Position numbers and translations under genes: made by a program
Origin: an uncultured Roseivirga sp.
GTDB lineage: Bacteria; Bacteroidota; Bacteroidia; Cytophagales; Cyclobacteriaceae
NCBI GenBank assembly: GCA_947493005.1
Contig: CANLOY010000002.1
Location: forward strand, 124,001-188,000
DNA length: 64,000 bases
Direction: 5' to 3'
Notes under the pieces: model-generated
Told to the model about the DNA's origin: nothing
The model's input: the letters and a program-made list of their open reading frames with translations, nothing else
Databases searched by the model: none
In this document: positions 6,134 through 16,500 of the stretch, piece after piece
Position numbering within the stretch: position 1 is the first letter of the stretch
Layout of the letters: each line of letters opens with the position of its first letter

Positions 6134-8686
6134 TTACTTTGCCATATTCCCCATAAACAAAGCATTTAAAAAGAGCTTATTGGTGCCATACCACATCCCT
6201 CTGAAGTTAGGGTTGTCAGCAAACATAATTACGTTACCTCTACCTATACCACTTACAATTAAGGAGGCTGTCCCTCCTATTTTCGCCAGATTAGTCTTGT
6301 TTACATAACCACTTAACAATGGATTCTCTTTATACCTCACCACAGTGCTAAATGGGCTACTGCTTGGTGCTAAAAAGATGGAATGATTACGATAAACAGG
6401 AAGGTCTCTTTGTGTATATCCAAAAGCTAACGGGTGTGTAATATCCACATCGGTCATATACATAGATCCACCGATGGCATTGGAGCCGTTAAAATCTCTT
6501 GAGGTCACAAAGTCCATACGTTCGGGTATATCTCTTTGCGGTCTTTCGGCAAATTTCTCGTTCACAAATTTAGCCCGTACCGCCCAGCTGGTCGCATTTC
6601 TAATGGTGATCACTGTTCCGCCTTCTCGCACCCATTGTTTAATTCTGTCTAAGGTATTCTTACCCAAACTACTGTAATTACCTGATGGTAAAATCAACGT
6701 GTTATACTTACTCCAGTCAATTCTACCCACATTGTTTGTCATCACTTTGGTAACAGGCATTCCCACTTTGGAGTCCAATAAGTGCCAGATTTCACCAGCT
6801 TCATAACTGCTCACATTTCCTCCTATCAGCATGAGTGCTTTTGGCTTTCTGATGGTTCTAAAGTTTCCGCTACCCAAATCTATACCGCTAGCACTATAGC
6901 CTGATTTCACGCTAAAAGCACCAATACCAGCAAGTTCGGTGGCCTCCTCTATAAACGCATGTACAATGTTAGCATCTACCTCTTGTCTGTTTACCGGAAT
7001 CATTAAAGTGCCATAACCGAAACGCTTCATTCCTTTGTCTGTCTCAATACTAAACTCTTTGAAGGCCGTATTTACATACAAGCCTTTTTCCAAAAGGTAA
7101 TGCAGTGCCTTGGGCGCATAATACTCATCCCATTCAATAAGGTATGCGTAGTTGGATTGGCTTACACTGCTGTAGGTAGAACTATTAAAAGTTCGGTCTA
7201 TCTCTTTTCCTCCCAGCTCATTTCTTCCAGAATAACGTTCATAAGGCATGTTATAAGTCAAAGCAGTAGTCCAGGAAGAAGCATCATAAAAAATGCTATC
7301 ATGAAACTCCGTCACTTTTTCAAACATGGTTCGTACCATGCGATACTGGCTTTGCTCATTGGGTACATAAAAGGCATTTCCTGCTTTGAACTCTTTGCCA
7401 TTCAGGGTGATATCTTCGTTCAGTTGGATAGTCTTTATTTTATGTCTTGTCAACAGGTCAATAAACTCACCGTTTCTTCCTTCATCTTTCTGATCACCAA
7501 AAACCCAACCTCCAGAAGCCTTCTTGCCTTCTTCTACTGCCGTTCTGAAAAACTTGCGCTGATGATTCACCAGTGTCTCCCGCTCTCCTACTGCTCCCCG
7601 AACAGTAGCAATACTCGAAGTCAGATGGTTTTTAATAGTAAATGCAAAGGCTACTTTGCCCATACGAGAATCTTGCAAATGCCCTCTGGAACTAGCTTGT
7701 TCAAATACTAAACCCAGGGCTCCATGGATATCGGGATAAGTGGAGCCATATCCGGGGTAGCTATTATCATATTGTTCTTTTGTGAAGTAAAGGGAGCCAA
7801 TTTCATCTAGTGCTTCGTGAAAGTACTCTGCAAACAGATTGTTCAACCCATCATAATTATCTCTTGGTACTACAGGGTTTTCTGAACCGAAGGGTTTTGT
7901 AGGTTCAAAGAAATAGGTGGAGTTGGTACCCATTTCGTGAAAATCGGTTACCACATGAGGGTACCATTGGTGGTAAAAATCAATTCTCGACTGAGACTCT
8001 ACATGTGCCAATGGCAACCAGTCCCTGTTTAAGTCGAACCAATAATGGTTTGTTCTTCCTCTTGGCCACATTTCGTTATGTTCTGCATCAATAGGGTCTG
8101 ACACCAACGGATCACCTTTGAAGCTATTGGCCCAGGTAGTATGTCTATCTCTGCCATCGGGGTTAAATGTTGGGTCAATGAGTAAAACTGCATCATTCAA
8201 TGCTTCTCTCACCTCAGCATGCTGACCTGCTACATAATAATAGGCCGTAAGCAAAGCGGCTTCACTACTTGAAGGCTCATTTCCATGCACATTATAACCT
8301 AACAACACAACTGACTTCTGGTTGCTCAGATCTTCTTCATTAATCGGTGGAGTAATGGCACGAACATGCTCTGATCTTATCTGCTCAAGATTAGACATGT
8401 TTTCAGGAGAAGTAACAGTTAGAACAACCAATTGCCTATGCTCATAAGTTTCACCTATAGTATCCAACCTTGCCCTGTCAGACAATCTCGCTAACTCTCT
8501 CATGTACCCTAGAATCGCATCATGTCTGGTATGCAGCGTTCCAATCGGATAGCCCAGATACTCTTCAGGAGTTGGAATACTCTTATCGAAGCGGGCATTC
8601 TGTGGAAAGAAATAATCGGTTTGTGATTGCAGTAAGCTCGCTGTGAAAACAAGTACCAGGGCGGTTAAGATAATTCTGTATTTCAT
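6134..8686 (-). CDS. Secreted M14-family zinc carboxypeptidase-like protein
   Basis: 850 residues with an N-terminal signal peptide (about residues 1-22, ending LLQSQ). Zinc-binding HGNE at 134-137, a DPTFNPDGRDRH block near 171, LNRDW near 219, third ligand His about 250 in VTDFHEMG, and catalytic Glu in LGLVFEQASSRG are all visible, so the peptidase should be active. Residues ~615-740 form a class-I GATase-like domain (LMLIGG, LILPSGNY) common in Bacteroidota M14 proteins. Probably periplasmic or secreted peptide degradation. Its 3' end borders the cassette-like island, whose repeats carry a decayed copy of its tail. Confidence 0.92.
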   Translation of the reverse strand: MKYRIILTALVLVFTASLLQSQTDYFFPQNARFDKSIPTPEEYLGYPIGTLHTRHDAILGYMRELARLSDRARLDTIGETYEHRQLVVLTVTSPENMSNLEQIRSEHVRAITPPINEEDLSNQKSVVLLGYNVHGNEPSSSEAALLTAYYYVAGQHAEVREALNDAVLLIDPTFNPDGRDRHTTWANSFKGDPLVSDPIDAEHNEMWPRGRTNHYWFDLNRDWLPLAHVESQSRIDFYHQWYPHVVTDFHEMGTNSTYFFEPTKPFGSENPVVPRDNYDGLNNLFAEYFHEALDEIGSLYFTKEQYDNSYPGYGSTYPDIHGALGLVFEQASSRGHLQDSRMGKVAFAFTIKNHLTSSIATVRGAVGERETLVNHQRKFFRTAVEEGKKASGGWVFGDQKDEGRNGEFIDLLTRHKIKTIQLNEDITLNGKEFKAGNAFYVPNEQSQYRMVRTMFEKVTEFHDSIFYDASSWTTALTYNMPYERYSGRNELGGKEIDRTFNSSTYSSVSQSNYAYLIEWDEYYAPKALHYLLEKGLYVNTAFKEFSIETDKGMKRFGYGTLMIPVNRQEVDANIVHAFIEEATELAGIGAFSVKSGYSASGIDLGSGNFRTIRKPKALMLIGGNVSSYEAGEIWHLLDSKVGMPVTKVMTNNVGRIDWSKYNTLILPSGNYSSLGKNTLDRIKQWVREGGTVITIRNATSWAVRAKFVNEKFAERPQRDIPERMDFVTSRDFNGSNAIGGSMYMTDVDITHPLAFGYTQRDLPVYRNHSIFLAPSSSPFSTVVRYKENPLLSGYVNKTNLAKIGGTASLIVSGIGRGNVIMFADNPNFRGMWYGTNKLFLNALFMGNMAK

Positions 8687-8750
8687 ACTAACAGGTTATT
8701 GGTTATCAGTGATCAGAAATCAGGAGGCCTGTTAACTGATTACCATTTTA

Positions 8751-9686
8751 CTAGTCAACTACCTTAATGGGTGGTTGATTATTCACTTTAAATTCAAATA
8801 TATCAGGCCGATGATAGTGTCCTATCGGGTCAAAGTCAAGCTTGCTTTGTACGATCAGGTCAGGGTTGATTTCTGCGGTAAGTATGCCTTCTTTACCCCA
8901 AAGTGGTTCTGCCAAAACATTCCCTAGTGGGTCGACTATAATTGAGCCTCCATTAGCCATTATTTCTGGTTGCCCCTCTAAATCAGCACCTCCCGGAAGA
9001 TCATCCGGATACATATCTTTTGTAACAAACTGATTGCACCCTAAAACAAAACACCTTCCTTCAAGTGCTATATGCCTCATGGTTTGTTGCCAACCTTCTC
9101 TGTTATCTGCCGTAGGCGCAAGGTAAAGTTGCACCCCTTTTTGATACATGGCCATTCTGGCCAATGGCATATAGTTTTCCCAGCAAATAAGTCCTCCTAT
9201 TTTTCCAAGGACTGTATCAAAAGTAGACAATGTACTCCCGTTGTCTTCCCCCCAAATCACTCTCTCTTGAGCCGTAGGCTTGACTTTCCTGTGTTTTCCA
9301 AGGAATTGTCCATCAGGACCAAAGTAGAACATGCTACAATATAGTGTGCCAGCAACCTCATCCTTTTCGTTGACGCCTATTACCAAAAATACTTTCGCAT
9401 CTTTAGCAATGTCTCCCAAACGCTTACATGCCTGATCTCCTTCTGTAACAGATGATTCCCAGTACCGCTGCCACAACTCTCTTCCATGTGATTGTCTACT
9501 CCCCACTACGGTCCCAAAACTCAGGCCTCTTGGGTAAGCCGAGATAAAGGCTTCCGGAAAGAGCACAAGCTTTGCTCCGTTAGAAACGGCTTCACTAACC
9601 AGTTTTTCTGTTTTGTCTAGTGTTTTGCTTAAATCAAATAATATCGGAGCAGCCTGAACTACTGCAACTTTATACTTTGTGGACAT
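8751..9686 (-). CDS. Nitrilase-family carbon-nitrogen hydrolase
   Basis: 311 residues, cytoplasmic. The Glu-Lys-Cys triad is complete: Glu45 in FPEAFISAYPRG, Lys134 in KHRKVKPT and Cys168 in GGLICWENYMPLAR. The FPEAFI..YPRG and ICWENYMPL context is that of true nitrilases (nitrile to acid plus ammonia) rather than amidases. Arylacetonitrile or aliphatic nitrile specificity cannot be told. It lies 64 bases upstream of the M14 gene on the same strand, which may allow read-through but not an obvious shared pathway. Confidence 0.9.
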   Translation of the reverse strand: MSTKYKVAVVQAAPILFDLSKTLDKTEKLVSEAVSNGAKLVLFPEAFISAYPRGLSFGTVVGSRQSHGRELWQRYWESSVTEGDQACKRLGDIAKDAKVFLVIGVNEKDEVAGTLYCSMFYFGPDGQFLGKHRKVKPTAQERVIWGEDNGSTLSTFDTVLGKIGGLICWENYMPLARMAMYQKGVQLYLAPTADNREGWQQTMRHIALEGRCFVLGCNQFVTKDMYPDDLPGGADLEGQPEIMANGGSIIVDPLGNVLAEPLWGKEGILTAEINPDLIVQSKLDFDPIGHYHRPDIFEFKVNNQPPIKVVD

Positions 9687-9850
9687 AGTGTGAAGTTAGA
9701 AAATCTAGAGAAGCATCACTCAGGAAATTACATAAGCTTTTTTGGATGTAATTTGACAGACTTATTGTCTAAAATCTATAATTCAAATAGTCCTTTCAAA
9801 TCGAATCTACTACATTCGAACAATCCTTTCATACCCTTAAAATCACTTCC

Positions 9851-10570
9851 ATGAGTCAAACATCAATTGCCGAAGCCAGAGGCCTACTCAATGCAAAAGA
9901 TTTTGGAATACTTTCTACCATTTCATTGAAGCTAGAAGGTTTCCCTTTTGGTTCAGTTGTTCCCTACTGCCTTGATGAACAAGGTATGCCTGTCGTTTTG
10001 ATATCCACTATCGCGGAGCATACCAAAAACATAGCAAGTGATAATCGTTGTTCCATTACTATCATTGCTGATAATAGTGATGTACAAACCAAAGGTAGGC
10101 TATGCGTAATTGGAAATATGGAATTGCTTGAAACCGAGGAAGAACATACAAAGGAACGGTATTACAGACACTTCCCTAAGTCAAGAGGCTATAGTCAAAC
10201 TCATAACTTCTTCTTTTATCGACTACGTCCTGTCTCTATAAGATTCATTGGAGGTTTTGGTGCAATTCACTGGATAGAGGCTTCAGATTTTTTAATCCAA
10301 AACCCTTTTCATGGACAAGGAGAGGAACGAGTAGTGAATCATATGAATGAAGATCACCTCAAAGATCTTATCAGCTATTGTGAATGTTTCAAAGACATGA
10401 CTATTGACTCAAACGATATTGTTAGAATGGTAGGTATTGACCGTTGGGGTTTTGATGTTTTTGTGAATGATCAAAAAGTCAGGTTTAACCTTGAATCACC
10501 TATTACAAATGCAATGGAGGCAAGAGAAAGCTTAGTTGCTTTATCTAAAGCAGCTAGACAGACGCATTAA
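9851..10570 (+). CDS. HugZ-like haem-utilisation/PPOX family protein
   Basis: 239 residues. Residues ~5-150 are a split-barrel flavin/haem-binding PPOX-type domain (LSTISLKLEGFPFGSVVPY near the start). The C-terminal part carries the DUF2470 signature VNHMNEDHLKDL followed by GIDRWGFDVFV. That domain order is seen in HugZ/HutZ haem oxygenases and in uncharacterised relatives, so haem binding or degradation is likely but unproven. Transcribed divergently from the nitrilase across a 164-bp gap. Confidence 0.8.
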   Translation: MSQTSIAEARGLLNAKDFGILSTISLKLEGFPFGSVVPYCLDEQGMPVVLISTIAEHTKNIASDNRCSITIIADNSDVQTKGRLCVIGNMELLETEEEHTKERYYRHFPKSRGYSQTHNFFFYRLRPVSIRFIGGFGAIHWIEASDFLIQNPFHGQGEERVVNHMNEDHLKDLISYCECFKDMTIDSNDIVRMVGIDRWGFDVFVNDQKVRFNLESPITNAMEARESLVALSKAARQTH

Positions 10571-10591
10571 AAGGAATTGTCAAAACCTTAA

Positions 10592-10724
10592 AAGAGGGTG
10601 TTTCAAAAGGTGTATTCGTCATTCCCGGGTATGCGGGAATCTCCTTAATTAGGCATTTAACCTATTTTGAGATTCCCATTTTCATGGGAATGACGTCCGT
10701 TTTAACTTTTTTAGACACCCTCTT
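10592..10724. mobile_element. MITE-like palindromic element
   Basis: 133 bp with ~19-bp terminal inverted repeats: AAGAGGGTGTTTCAAAAGG on the left, and AAGAGGGTGTCTAAAAAAG when the right end is reversed. An inner pair reads CGTCATTCCCG...CGGGAATCTC then GAGATTCCC...GGGAATGACG, so the element folds almost end to end. It has no gene and lies between two convergent stop codons (10570 and 10741). The form is that of a non-autonomous transposon mobilised by an IS encoded elsewhere. No clean target duplication could be identified. Confidence 0.75.
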
Positions 10725-10740
10725 ATACTCTAATTTAGGT

Positions 10741-12147
10741 CTAGGCCTCTGCGAAGCTCACATCAATTGAAGCTATGATATCGGTATTTGGTCCAGAGGC
10801 TAATGGTACATTGACTGTCTTACCACTGAAAGCCACAATAGCATGACCGCTCGGAGGCGTGGGACTAGTAAAGGCTACTTTAGAGGATGCATTATTCATA
10901 CTTCCATAAGGCCCATATACCTTGCCATTTTTTGTGGTAAAGCTTATTTGCAATACACAATCCCATCCAAACCAGACTCCAGTATAGCCAGAAATACCTA
11001 CGAGATAATCTCCAGAATCCAGAACTATTTCAGGAGCTGCCGTACCACTATCGCCCCCATGCATGGGCATATTATAGTCCAGCACTACAGGTTGATTTTC
11101 AGGGTTTATAAATGTTACCGAATTATTGACTTGAATTGCGTTAAGCACATCTCCGAAACGTATATTTAAAGATGTGATTTGCGGAGCATTAGGTGTCTTG
11201 CTCGGATCTGTAGCTGCAGTTACGATAGGCATATCATCAAATGAGTTACCCTTTGGTCCATGCATCAGTTCGAAAAGGATCATCTGTTGTGCCTGCTCGA
11301 AAGCAAAATCTCCAGAGTTCACTCTCCATTGAGTAATCCCTGCTTTGTAATCATCTGCATTGTACCCATCATACGCTTGCTTAGCAGTCTGATAAGGGAC
11401 AACATCCCCATTCCCAATACTCTCGAACTTAGCACCATAAGCAAGTAACGATTTATCTATTCCATTCTGTATACATGTAGTCCCAATGTAACTATTCCCG
11501 TAAAGCTGAAGGTTTACCAAATCCATTTTGGTATTTACTGTATCAGCCACCATAGTTCCATAAGATGCCGGTGAAATAGTGATATAATACTTTGAAGCAC
11601 CTGTCAGACTATCAAACTCAGTTCTTAGTGCATTAATGAGAATTGTAAAACGAGCGGTCGAAATCTCATCCTGAATTGGCCATTCCCAGTCTAAATCAAC
11701 ACCATCCATTTTATTGGTGGTCAAAAACGTTCCTACATTTTTCGCAAACTGAGTTGCGCACATTTCATCTGTTATAGTTACTCCATGAGCATTTACTTTG
11801 CCTGACGACTTAAAAATGTTTGAGTAGATACCTGAGTTGTACCCAATCGTAGCCACTATTGGTAAGCTACTGTTTATCGCTCTTGCATCTGTCAAGGTAG
11901 ATGATAAGTAATCTTGATTAGTCAAGCCTCCCGGATGTGTCCCAGGCATAATGTCGAACCCCATATAATCACTACCTGTAATATCTACAGAAGTGAAGAA
12001 CCCTAAAAAAAGGATATCCAGATAATTGTAAGTCTTGTTTCTGATTAAACTTTGATAACAACTGGTTGGGTCATTGTAATTGGTACCTGAAGGAGCGTCA
12101 TCGCCTATGTACATCCAGGCGTTGACTGGTTTTTGATTAGAATTCAT
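10741..12147 (-). CDS. Leaderless GH18 chitinase-like protein with jacalin-type lectin domain
   Basis: 468 residues. The GH18 TIM barrel (about 8-290) carries the catalytic DxxDxDxE motif intact as DGVDLDWE at 148-155. Residues ~325-468 look like a jacalin lectin fold (IRFGDVLNAIQV, then GG near 365, DYLVGISGY, GKVYGPYG, ending IDVSF). Chitin or N-glycan cleavage with sugar targeting is expected. No signal peptide, lipobox or C-terminal sorting domain is present, and a stop codon lies 54 bases upstream in frame without another Met, so the missing leader is not a start-site error. Confidence 0.85.
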   Translation of the reverse strand: MNSNQKPVNAWMYIGDDAPSGTNYNDPTSCYQSLIRNKTYNYLDILFLGFFTSVDITGSDYMGFDIMPGTHPGGLTNQDYLSSTLTDARAINSSLPIVATIGYNSGIYSNIFKSSGKVNAHGVTITDEMCATQFAKNVGTFLTTNKMDGVDLDWEWPIQDEISTARFTILINALRTEFDSLTGASKYYITISPASYGTMVADTVNTKMDLVNLQLYGNSYIGTTCIQNGIDKSLLAYGAKFESIGNGDVVPYQTAKQAYDGYNADDYKAGITQWRVNSGDFAFEQAQQMILFELMHGPKGNSFDDMPIVTAATDPSKTPNAPQITSLNIRFGDVLNAIQVNNSVTFINPENQPVVLDYNMPMHGGDSGTAAPEIVLDSGDYLVGISGYTGVWFGWDCVLQISFTTKNGKVYGPYGSMNNASSKVAFTSPTPPSGHAIVAFSGKTVNVPLASGPNTDIIASIDVSFAEA

Positions 12148-12294
12148 GAATTTGTGTGTGTTAGTGTGTGTAAGTTCAAGGTGATCATTTGTTTCTTAAT
12201 TTCCATAGCTGTACTCTGCTATTTCTTTGTTTAGCAGCTCCATTTTTCTTAAGTCCCACCCATTTCATTTCATCAGTTAAATCCATTTTTAGGT

Positions 12295-12302
12295 TACCTT
12301 TG
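12295..12302 (+). promoter_or_regulatory. -7 element of rluF
   Basis: TACCTTTG matches TAnnTTTG and sits 10 bases before the ATG at 12313, implying a nearly leaderless transcript. Confidence 0.45.
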
Positions 12303-12312
12303 TCACACCATT

Positions 12313-13044
12313 ATGTCAGAAGTAAAATCTACTCGTATCAATAAGTATCTTAGTGAAGTTGGCTTTTGCTCTCGCAGAGCAGCAGACAAGCTTATTGAGC
12401 AAGGAAAAGTCACCATTAATGGGAAAGTTCCTGAAATGGGCACAAAAATCATTGAGGGTGATGAGGTAAGAGTTGACGGGAAGCTGATCTCGGAACCTAA
12501 ATCAAAACACGTATATATTGCTTTTAACAAACCTGTAGGAATAGTATGTACTACCGATACTCGGGTAGAAAAGGACAATATCATCGACTTTATTAATCAT
12601 CCTCAGCGGATATTTCCGATTGGAAGACTGGACAAGCCTAGTGAAGGGTTGATTTTTCTAACAAATGATGGAGACATAGTAAACAAGATACTAAGGGCCA
12701 GAAATCACCATGAGAAAGAATACATGGTTACCGTAAATAAACCAATTCGAGCTGATTTTGGAGAAAAAATGAGTAATGGAATTCCAATACTGGGTACTGT
12801 TACCAGAAAGTGCGAGGTTGAAGTATTAAGTAAATTAAAATTTCGAATTATACTTACTCAAGGACTCAACCGGCAAATCCGAAGAATGTGCGAGTATCTT
12901 GGGTATCGTGTTACCAAATTGAAGAGAACACGGATTATGAATGTGGGTCTGGATATTCCAGTTGGTCGGTGGCGCGACCTAACTGAAAAGGAACTGAAAG
13001 AGATAAATAGATTGGTATCAGACTCTGCCAAGACTCATGATTAA
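12313..13044 (+). CDS. rluF: 23S rRNA pseudouridine synthase RluF
   Basis: 243 residues. An N-terminal S4 RNA-binding domain (about 6-60, [15 protein letters not shown]) precedes the catalytic domain with Asp107 in [13 protein letters not shown]. The run [19 protein letters not shown] and later [16 protein letters not shown] are those of E. coli RluF (modifies U2604 of 23S rRNA) rather than RluB or RsuA. Length is slightly shorter than the E. coli protein because the C-terminal tail is brief. Confidence 0.9.
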   Translation: MSEVKSTRINKYLSEVGFCSRRAADKLIEQGKVTINGKVPEMGTKIIEGDEVRVDGKLISEPKSKHVYIAFNKPVGIVCTTDTRVEKDNIIDFINHPQRIFPIGRLDKPSEGLIFLTNDGDIVNKILRARNHHEKEYMVTVNKPIRADFGEKMSNGIPILGTVTRKCEVEVLSKLKFRIILTQGLNRQIRRMCEYLGYRVTKLKRTRIMNVGLDIPVGRWRDLTEKELKEINRLVSDSAKTHD

Positions 13045-13082
13045 AACCATATTAATTAATTTATCAGTTCATAATTAATTCT

Positions 13083-13514
13083 GTGGCCAAGAAGAATTTT
13101 CCTTATTATGCTAGTTGGGATTTGAACAACATAAAATGGATAGCTATCATATCGATCCTTATTTTAGGTTTTGTAGCCTATTTCCCTGTTAAAAGACACA
13201 TTAGAGCCAATAAGTTAGATAGCTATAAAGGTGAGGCCATTGCTACTATCTATGAGGTAGTGGAAAACAAGAAATTTGAACAGAGCTATGAGGGGAATAA
13301 AATGGTTATTACCTCTTACAAAGTCAGCTACACTTACAATGTTAATAATGCCATTATCAATAATACTGAATATATCAATCCGAATGATTGGATTTATCAC
13401 AACAAAGCCATTTCAAGAGACACCTCACTGATCCCATTTAAAGTAAAGTATGATCTGGATAATCATTGGAAATCCGTTTTAGTGCTTTATGACCTCTCAT
13501 CTAAAACTCGTTAG
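13083..13514 (+). CDS. Hypothetical single-TM protein
   Basis: 143 residues from a GTG start at 13083 (CTGTGGCCAAG); no ATG gives a frame that keeps the membrane helix. One TM segment (about 18-38, WIAIISILILGFVAYF) is followed by a soluble beta-rich domain with repeated Tyr (SYKVSYTYNV). This vaguely recalls DUF3592-type proteins, but I do not recognise a family. It lies 38 bases after rluF and may be co-transcribed. Confidence 0.6.
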   Translation: MAKKNFPYYASWDLNNIKWIAIISILILGFVAYFPVKRHIRANKLDSYKGEAIATIYEVVENKKFEQSYEGNKMVITSYKVSYTYNVNNAIINNTEYINPNDWIYHNKAISRDTSLIPFKVKYDLDNHWKSVLVLYDLSSKTR

Positions 13515-13570
13515 TGTATAAGAACTAATTGTTTTAGATTCACCCCTGTTCATTAACAACCAATCTTGAC

Positions 13571-16500
13571 ATGAAGAAATTTCTCATGGCCATTCTGGCC
13601 CTGACCGTTACTTTCTCTGCAATAGGGCAAGATGCTCCTGCCAAGAAAGACACTACAAAAACAGAAAAGAAAAAGAAGAAAGGACTCCCCCTGGAGCCTG
13701 GTCGTACATTTGATTTTGATCTTACCGAGGGTTCCTGGATAGCTCTTGATGTAAGCCCCGATGGTAAAACAATCGTGTTCGACTTCTTAGGAGACCTTTA
13801 TACCATACCAATGAGTGGTGGTAATGCCACTCAGCTAACTGAGGGAATGCAATTTGATTCTCAACCTCGATTTAGCCCTGACGGTAAGAAGATCATCTAT
13901 ATCTCCGATGAATCTGGAGGTGAAAACGTATGGACGATAGAAGTTTCTTCAAAAGAGAAAAAGCAAATCACAAAAGGCAACCACAGTGCTTATCAAGGAC
14001 CGGAATGGACTCCGGATGGTAAATATATGATTGCCTCAAAACAAGGAGGCGGTGGTTCCCATAAAATCTGGTTGTACCATGTAGATGGTGGTTCTGGAAC
14101 GGCTTTAGTAAGAGAGCCTGGACAACTAAGGATGTTGGAAGGAGCCTTCGGGAAAGAAGATCGGTATGTATGGTTTTCGAGAAGAAATGGTACCTGGGAT
14201 TACAATGCTTCAATGCCTCAGTATCAAATCAGCAGATATGACCGAGTTACCGGTGAGATGATTACTCAAACTTCCCGTTATGGCTCTGCATTCAGACCTA
14301 CTCCGAGTAGCGATGGAAAATGGCTGGTTTATGCCACAAGGCATGACACCGAAACGGGACTTATTCTTAGAAATTTAACCACTGGTGATGAAAGTTGGTT
14401 GGCCTACCCTATTCAACATGATGATCAGGAATCAAGAGCATCACGAGATGTATTGCCTGGTTTTTCCTGGACACCAGACAACAAAAGTATTGTAATTTCC
14501 TACGGAGGGAAAATTCACAAAATAGAGGTTAGTTCTAAAAGAGCTACAGAGATTCCGTTTAGAGTTAAAGGACATATTGAACTAGGCCCAGAGTTGGACT
14601 TTGATTACCCCATTTCTGATGATGCTCAGTTTACCGTAACCCAAATCAGGGATATAGCTCCTTCACCTGATGGAAAACAGCTTGCTTTTACTGCCTTAAA
14701 CGAGGTTTACCTGATGGATTTACCAAATGGTACACCTCGGAAACTGGTAGAACTTAACGAAACCCAAGCGGAACCTGTCTGGTCTCCTGATGGTGAATGG
14801 CTTGCTTTTGTGACCTGGCAATCAGCAGGTGGAAAAGTATATAAAGTAAGACCTAATGGTCGCAACCTCACTCAACTAAATAAGGAGGATGGTGTTTTCC
14901 AAAGTCCGGTGTGGAATAATGATGGCTCTCGAATTGTACTTATAAAGGGGCAATCCGAAGACTTCAGAAATGCGCTTCAAAGAACTGCATTCAGAGGCAC
15001 AAGTGATTTAGTCTGGATTTCAGCCGAAGGCTCTAACAATAACTTTATCGCTTATACTAACGGAAGAAGTAATCCTCATTTTATCAAAGATTCTGACAGA
15101 ATCTATCTATCAAGCTTCAGAGGATTGCTTTCCATAAGATGGGATGGAACAGATGAAAAAGCACATGTACAGGTAAGAGGAAAAGCTGCTGCTGGTTCTT
15201 CTAATGCACCGAGAGCCTCGTGGATAGAAATGGCACGTGAAGGTGATCAGGCACTGGCAGCGGTTGGTACCGATTTATATGTTGTCACTGTACCTCAGGT
15301 TAGCGATCAGGCTCCTACCATTTCCGTTGCCAATGCAAAGAATGCTGCTTTCCCTTCCAGAAAACTGACTGATATTGGTGGGCAATTCCCGGCATGGAGT
15401 TGGGACACCAATCAAGTACACTGGGCCATTGGAAACGCCCATGTAACATATGACCTGGCTGATGCCAAAGCGTTTGATCAGCAAAAAGCAGAAGAGGCCA
15501 AGGCAAAAAAAGAAGGAGAAACTAACAAAGAAGGTGACTCTAAGGATGAAAAAGATAAGAAACCAAAGGACTATGAACCTACTGAGAACAGAATAGAAGT
15601 GAAAGCGGATAGAGATATCCCAAAAGGAACGATTCTTCTAAAAAATGCTCGCTTGATCACCATGAAAGGAAATGAGGTTTTAGAGGGCACCGATATTCTG
15701 ATAGAGAATAATAGAATTAAAAGAATTGGTAAAAATCTTCAGACTGGCCGAAGAGTTAAGGTAATGGATATGACTGGTAAGACCATTATACCAGGTTTTG
15801 TGGACACACACTCTCATTTCCGTCATCCTGTGAATTTGCATAGAGGTCAATTCTGGCCATACCTTACTAATCTGGCCTTTGGAGTAACCGCCACACGTGA
15901 CCCGCAAACTGCAACCACAGATGTACTTACTTATGGTGACCTGGTAGATGCAGGGAAACTTATAGGGCCGAGAATATATTCTACAGGCCCTGGGATTTTC
16001 AGAGGTGAAGGCATCAGTAGTCTCGAGCATGCAAGAAAAGTGATGAAACGTTATAGCTCATACTATAATACCAAAACCATAAAAATGTATGGTGCTGGTA
16101 ATCGTCAACAAAGGCAGTGGATCATTCAAGCGGCTTTTGAGCAAAGCATTATGCCTACAACTGAAGGTGGTCTTGACTTTAAAAATAACCTGACCCAAGT
16201 GATTGATGGGTATCCAGGACACGAGCACTCCTTCCCTATCTTTCCTCTTTATAAAGATGTGATTGACCTGGTAGCTTTTTCCAGAACCGTTTACACGCCT
16301 ACTCTTTTGGTAGCGTATGGTGGGCCATGGACTGAGAATTACTTTTATGCCACCGAAAACCCTCATGCTGATCCTAAACTAACTCACTTCATGCCTCATT
16401 CTAACCTTGACTCAAGGACCAGAAGGAGAAATGCAGGATGGTTTATGGAAGATGAGTATGTGCATGTTGAGCAATCGGGATTTGCAAAAGATTTGGTTGA

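Noticed and set aside
7100-7711. 203-codon + strand frame inside the M14 gene
   Set aside because: It is antisense to a well-supported peptidase with all catalytic motifs; the frame has no domain resemblance.
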